Of a stretch of 64,000 bases of DNA, positions 63,301 to 64,000 are shown one piece after another. The first letter of the stretch is position 1, and every line of letters starts with the position of its first letter. Origin of the DNA: Bordetella genomosp. 13. Lineage in GTDB: Bacteria > Pseudomonadota > Gammaproteobacteria > Burkholderiales > Burkholderiaceae_B. A model generated the notes under the pieces. That model ran no database searches and was not told the origin of the DNA. It worked only from the letters and a program-made list of their open reading frames with translations. The DNA is taken from contig NZ_VEHL01000013.1 of assembly GCF_007679965.1 (NCBI RefSeq), positions 91,885 to 155,884 of the forward strand, in the 5' to 3' direction. The translations under genes and the position numbers were made by a program.

Positions 63301-64000
63301 GGGGCAATAATGCGCTGACCATCACGGGCGACGCCACGCTGGGCGGCGCCTTCGGCGGCACCTACAAGCTGGGCGGCCTGACGGTCACCGGCGCGACCGT
63401 GCTGCAGAACGCCACCATCGCCACCACCGGCGACCAGAGCTACCAGGCCGTCACGCTGACGGGCAACCAGACGCTGACCACCGAGACTGGCGACGTCACC
63501 TTCGGCGGCAAGCTGGGCGGCAACTACAACCTGACCGTCACGTCCACGCTCGGCGGCGACGTCACGTTCGGCCAGATCGGCAGCGCGGACATCCTGCCGG
63601 CCTTCGTGGTCTTCGGCGCCCCGGCGCCCAGCACCGGCCGCATCGGCGACCTGACGGTCAACACGGCGGGCAAGACCACGTTCGGCGGCACGGCGTATGC
63701 ACAGTCCATTTCGACGGACACGGCCGGCACGCTGGCAATCAACGGCGGCCTGATCCAGACCACCCTCTCGCAGTCGTACGGCGAACGCGCCGTGCTTGGC
63801 GCCGACACGACACTGACGGGCGACTCCGTCACGCTGTCGCAAGGCGCGGATGCCGCGGCCGCCGGCGGCCAGTCGCTGACGGTCAACGGCTATGCGTTCG
63901 TCAACGGCGCGCTGGGCGCCAATGCCGCGCTGGCCGCGCTGAGCCTGAACGACGAGGCACGCCTGGATGCCGGCATCATCAAGACCACCGGCGGCCAGTA
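51321..64000 (+). CDS. Giant TpsA filamentous haemagglutinin-like adhesin (3' end beyond window)
   Basis: At least 4226 codons; the frame was followed at the start and at the window end and no stop is implied between. The N-terminus is long and basic (MKPTARTAKRSAAKHARRLH...) with a hydrophobic core cut near AGAHANPTGG. The TPS domain follows (about 48-300), including VMLVNPNGVVFGKGARIDVGGLVA with the NPNG motif needed for secretion. DPTDLKIVDG and ANIKLEATGLITIAD (near 480-540) are typical of HMW1/FHA-type exoproteins. The remainder is repetitive beta-helix. It is secreted through the adjacent TpsB. The role is adhesion or biofilm (inferred). Confidence 0.92.
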   Translation, partial: MKPTARTAKRSAAKHARRLHLKKETALPALSTLAMVIGSLASAGAHANPTGGNVVAGSATINDRGNGTLDINQSTGKAIINWKNFSIGANETVNFRQPGSKSVTLNRVVGNDPSAIFGKLNANGTVMLVNPNGVVFGKGARIDVGGLVATTANINDKDFLAGNYKFDQASKNKNAAIVNEGTISIKDSGLAALVAPSVSNSGVIQAKLGKVALAGAKTFTVDFQGDGMLSFDASAVVDELPRDARGNPVSALVTNRGEIRADGGTVLMTARAVKNVVDNVINTDGIVRAQSVGSKNGKIVLSGGDAGAVKVAGTVDASGTQAGQTGGKVVVTGEHVALAGTAVVDVSGAAGGGEIALGSLGVKPDDGSAAFSGKSATVSVAKGAKLKADALDKGNGGSVTMWSNEATAFAGTLSARGGANGGDGGFAEVSSKKNIGLTGKADLRAPKGKTGLLLIDPTDLKIVDGTGDQDGAAGDGTINHGDANTADNTVSRQLLESLAGNANIKLEATGLITIADMSAINLQTTSGNTFTLRSTQSGGIKFENSATEISTQGGNITLESLGVGAKLDNIGKLNSRGGNVTLNANGDINLAGAIDAGYGSATITSTSGSIRNTGGAGQSVAGGNVALNATAGNVGAPGQAINTSAQALSIASGGNIHVANSNPLSSLTLWHQHAITGQTNSFDIQSPLLAFAMTDGARYQLSDVDQPSGLAFTFTGDRGIDVGRINLQAGRVSLTSTQGSILNAANGAGIKAFQLKLRADNGAIGASTDALAVSGYLSVDAAAGAGGIHVRSADLLQLVSANTSGDLTAVARDSLYVGALTVGGNASLEVTNGSISDDGNAATTIAANRLTLRGQNVTGLTTSAAVVNATATAYALSLNTTGNATYIEQASANASLVINAGGALTLGNVTSAGGAISLSGKSIDLGDGAAVAAGTGTVALTARDGNITGTTTSLISGDTVTLLAPSASGTYTVGTQATALRVRANKVNAEAGAIYLYGTAGSMRLNAVKAYSGVNVSSESAIQVNQVDAGFGDLTLQSRNGSILTYLASNLLSGRRVSLSSAYDIGGSSSRIRTRTSDLSLTNRGNVYVDNIEKSLDSLAIYNSHRDASQVNTLSITSPYLDFDVRDSLGGYELVKVYSTPLTSFTFEGDRGLVLGNIKGGGWVTLATNQGNILDDGDNETRVTAGNVTLAAYNGSIGTSTREVETNASSLNFITRGNLYATSVADLGSLSIEARHASADQVNELRLRAPSLLFDVLDSTDGYTLRDVRDSSSLNFNFTSDRDITVGTVDASVSGSISITAEDGAIKDDGSRTTWLLANSVGLYANRAVGASNTGYIDVLTTNLSGRADDGGFYVRLPSPAGVSNYTGTINLSSIYAQGTVAVTAAQGDLALTGTVQSYGAGVTLAALTGGIANGNGYGIIRANDTVRLNAYKAIGAADLTTPGGGDSNRRAILLDGTAALNVTAANLSGGGSIYLSNLGSGDTMLQSIITAGDFVYKQAGGDTIIVGVQANASARLANQTGSFLDDGVANTRIVAGSVVLASGNAIGSAGSALGVSTANLAVTAPGSIVVNNGRAFANLDITRTGVGQGALAITAPNQTFTLSDDGNAYHLTDVRSASALAFGFTAGYKNVLVGNIDVGTAGSVRLAATNGNVANEDLENVGKIRAGKVALSAGLGYSIGAAVEGGALQVSGTTDLDVTSGRNIHVASDTALARLAITSNANYYTTSTIAITAPDQTYDITDAGWTHRLNQVGGAGLLDFSFTNSKNIEANSVAAQDAITLKTAGGDYYSSILSSAGGTGRIAARSVTLSAIGPDGNPTYGGNLGNSSNGWLRLSAENLKLTANDDIVLNNNVTLKSLDLDLTRRTSGGTLVNNFYGFTLAAGQVLQLQQNGSGTQIQGSLGAANLALSVNSSIQVSNNLQLAQTGSSVTLVARDTGIDGLYSTISGNGVIFAENLTLSALGKYGAIGPSGSVLTSARNLTLASAGDIRVANNAVVDLASLNIDARHSDSGQVNTYNIGSNNVAFNATDSTDWSRGVTLNNVTSAGDIAFTFATDRALTVGHVETGGNGSVTLKSDGTIYGTSTGAAGSGRGSDPHGPDIITGALTLEASSVQGKYGEIPATPLFTSVQSLSSSIKNGLSISNDKTLALVNNSVGSSASVEVTDGSIIQSGTGRFVSPVLSLSAQQSVGFAGGAILTDTRRLTTRTGESLAVSNASNLFSLDIGMQHATAGNKSLSVTAEGLTLNLIDNSNGAAMIVNVGDTTGLDFTLSSDNTLRMNNIDVGAGHALSLTGAKIDNYQFVPAVIRGDKITLAASGAIGSSGSAIHTATRDLNIIAGNNAFVTNDRDLLSLSLTANAAPGTPVSYGIISPQLAFGATDDGTTTQLNTVTDQTGLNFTFRTGHALQVGNIDVLTSGTVNLESSRGISVLDPLGSDRITAGQVYLTASGNSDIGSAGNGLRISAPVLSIHNTGDVYVGSDTHLDTLTLYANGSDARSYGINAPTRDHQGSLTFDVDDDGSTMHLIDVGDADGMTLNVTSSRGIKVGAIDVGNDDVSLYAQNSALVDDGDAGTRILAANLRLSGDTSIGTLGQGIDSKVDSLTANSRDGGVNITLNGTTSLQGLTGRGDSSLVNYLGDIALGSINLNGHSLDIDNRGGSILSGIIRDTINVTLKAAGSIGNDSAIQTYAYGGGTTTVTLTAQAANGADGSIALQEQYGLNATSVTADGDVTLQADRGNSQATLTVGTVTAGGAVVLSSGQGDILAASPANQVKGQSVTLQAGYDSFRTIGTNATRLNVDTASLTVRTPGSFYLNSVSDLSDLVIDRTSSPAGNASGGTLSITGSNLVVNGTDDHGNVTLYTVTDSTGLNFSLVANGRIAVDNIDVTHAGSVSLSAGQASGTADGEGGIRSAGSNSMITAGKLVLDAGESATHHIGDAVRSLFTDVDSIVATAGGGMWLHQNGTIDLDDVQVGGDLWVKTTTGDILVGQLQYGNNGSLTLTADAGSIKGNANAGVIGGDGSGYVRLTASDGIGAKDAALQIAGGSKTVVATVTGDGSLYLANQGNMSGSLATSVNNGATVVTSTGNLTLNGMQSLTDAAGNDITVSADGYIITGDVTAGAEHGRISMTAGGGNIYANGLDATINGYAVTLAALGDIGHTASRITVGGEHVDARSQTGSLYLKSHTGDTVFAYLSGRAVDVIAQGNLQVANAIATNGDIRIVGNASTANKHLTVGNLNAGAGTIDLQYNQAGGTIADDGNADTRLVASTVSLIAGAGIGGSQAGGRDTVQTTASTLQARVNGAGAIHIDDNRTAGVWLSTISTANGAIGITAAGPVTAYDVRVDTAASGNDISIATTNGGISVGQIDAGSLGDVTLQATGDITANAPTGTLITADTLNLTGNNFGTVTDLATGDGVALRTNVAALGTLQSAVNGIVSLDNIGTTALVLNAIDQGTGSFYLRTAGDLDARAGTVGVNLLLKSGGTLKIADSGIQTTGTVTLAGATDVVSSTRTIKVKADTLNLTTGSTGGDTVLTSEVGTLNATQTGMSTKWLQVTNTGDLDATASWNGTIRITAHGDLTATSVAGAGDVQLQADGGVDAQSVSTTGVSRTIMITADDGDIDIGTVDAGATGAVNLSAVQGNLVDPTHGGGITAASLQMTSLGAIGSAADYFTTGATQVSANVLGTGGIYLEGTGALTLSRATTANGDVYVVAADDLTTTGLLTAGKTRDADDPLAGQGGHISLTSTAGDVSVGQDIGKFDATSVTLTGDGITVGSVDTSGSQVYAGDLTLNGNLIAGSIDIQGDLAMTGSSHTLSTEAANGDIEIDGTVTGTLAYTQLRAGAGDVTLNGAVDGLFGLAISGGQISVGDVETLYGQQYAGTLTTLNGQYTTTQNGDFTVWGNVGLGGNVSISTGLGNIDFENAISGNHALTVDTGADTLFKGAVDVGSLDSIGTGTVTLISGVTTATTQRYVGRLILNNPTNLTGSYVSVLGGADSFEWGNNALTITGDATLGGAFGGTYKLGGLTVTGATVLQNATIATTGDQSYQAVTLTGNQTLTTETGDVTFGGKLGGNYNLTVTSTLGGDVTFGQIGSADILPAFVVFGAPAPSTGRIGDLTVNTAGKTTFGGTAYAQSISTDTAGTLAINGGLIQTTLSQSYGERAVLGADTTLTGDSVTLSQGADAAAAGGQSLTVNGYAFVNGALGANAALAALSLNDEARLDAGIIKTTGGQ
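53415..60020 (+). repeat. Diverged ~115-145-residue repeats in the adhesin
   Basis: At least ten copies of a pattern L-x-x-V-x(5-8)-F-x-F-x-x-x-R-x-I-x-V-G-x-I-D-V-x(3-5)-G-S-V-x-L, often followed by an Asp-Asp-Gly and an IG motif. Examples begin near 53415, 54711, 55105, 56150, 56560, 57420, 58120, 58460, 58870 and 59880. Spacing is about 0.35-0.43 kb or multiples. Confidence 0.65.

Noticed and set aside
55941..63842. A 2633-codon open frame antisense to the adhesin, and similar long antisense frames at 52914-55880 and 51279-52760
   Set aside because: Antisense frames stay open because of GC-rich codon use in the repetitive adhesin; the translations are low-complexity Ala/Arg/Val/Asp text without domains.

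Overview
The window is GC-rich chromosomal DNA of a beta-proteobacterium. It most probably comes from the Alcaligenaceae (Bordetella/Achromobacter group). The inference rests on four stand-alone Bug (tripartite tricarboxylate) solute-binding receptors, the housekeeping block cysS / glycosylase / accA / tilS / lysC, and a FhaB/FhaC-type two-partner secretion locus. Species cannot be fixed from sequence alone.

Layout. (1) 1-4400: the end of a DinG/XPD-like helicase with an N-terminal PD-(D/E)XK nuclease, coupled to a VRR-NUC nuclease gene; then a higBA toxin-antitoxin pair and tRNA-Ser(GCU). (2) 4487-17539: lysC, then a ~7.4 kb catabolic/regulatory insert (two Bug receptors, three SDR enzymes, a carboxymuconolactone-decarboxylase-like protein, two LysR regulators), then tilS, accA, a DNA glycosylase and cysS. 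Three promoters in the insert share a two-part operator with fixed spacing. (3) 17.7-25.6 kb: TPR lipoprotein-like/exported protein, cyclophilin, lpxH, a LysR/hydrolase/Bug cluster, uppP and a TerC-CBS-CorC membrane protein. (4) 25.7-36.5 kb: an orphan MqsA-like regulator followed by a lower-GC accessory island. It carries a tight six-gene minus-strand operon: GrpE-like protein, large Hsp70, AAA+ ATPase, membrane-anchored peptidoglycan-binding-domain protein with four C-x14-C repeats, zinc-ribbon/J-like membrane protein, and a protein of unknown function. This is the best candidate for an undescribed system: a membrane-linked Hsp70/AAA+ machine with its own co-factors.

(5) 36.5-49.3 kb: suhB and trmJ (divergent), an IclR-controlled Bug receptor with two clear palindromic operators, an MscS channel, an imelysin/di-heme oxidase/imelysin/DUF1513 operon typical of iron-related periplasmic systems, an ABM-domain membrane protein, an FMN reductase, a 640-bp gene-free stretch holding four DnaA-box-like inverted pairs, and dodecin. 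(6) 49.5-64.0 kb: a TpsB outer-membrane transporter and a giant TpsA haemagglutinin-like adhesin that runs off the window after 4226 codons without a stop and is built from diverged repeats.

Promoters, operators and terminators listed are pattern-based readings by eye. Protein functions rest on recognised motifs and family knowledge; no database search was possible.
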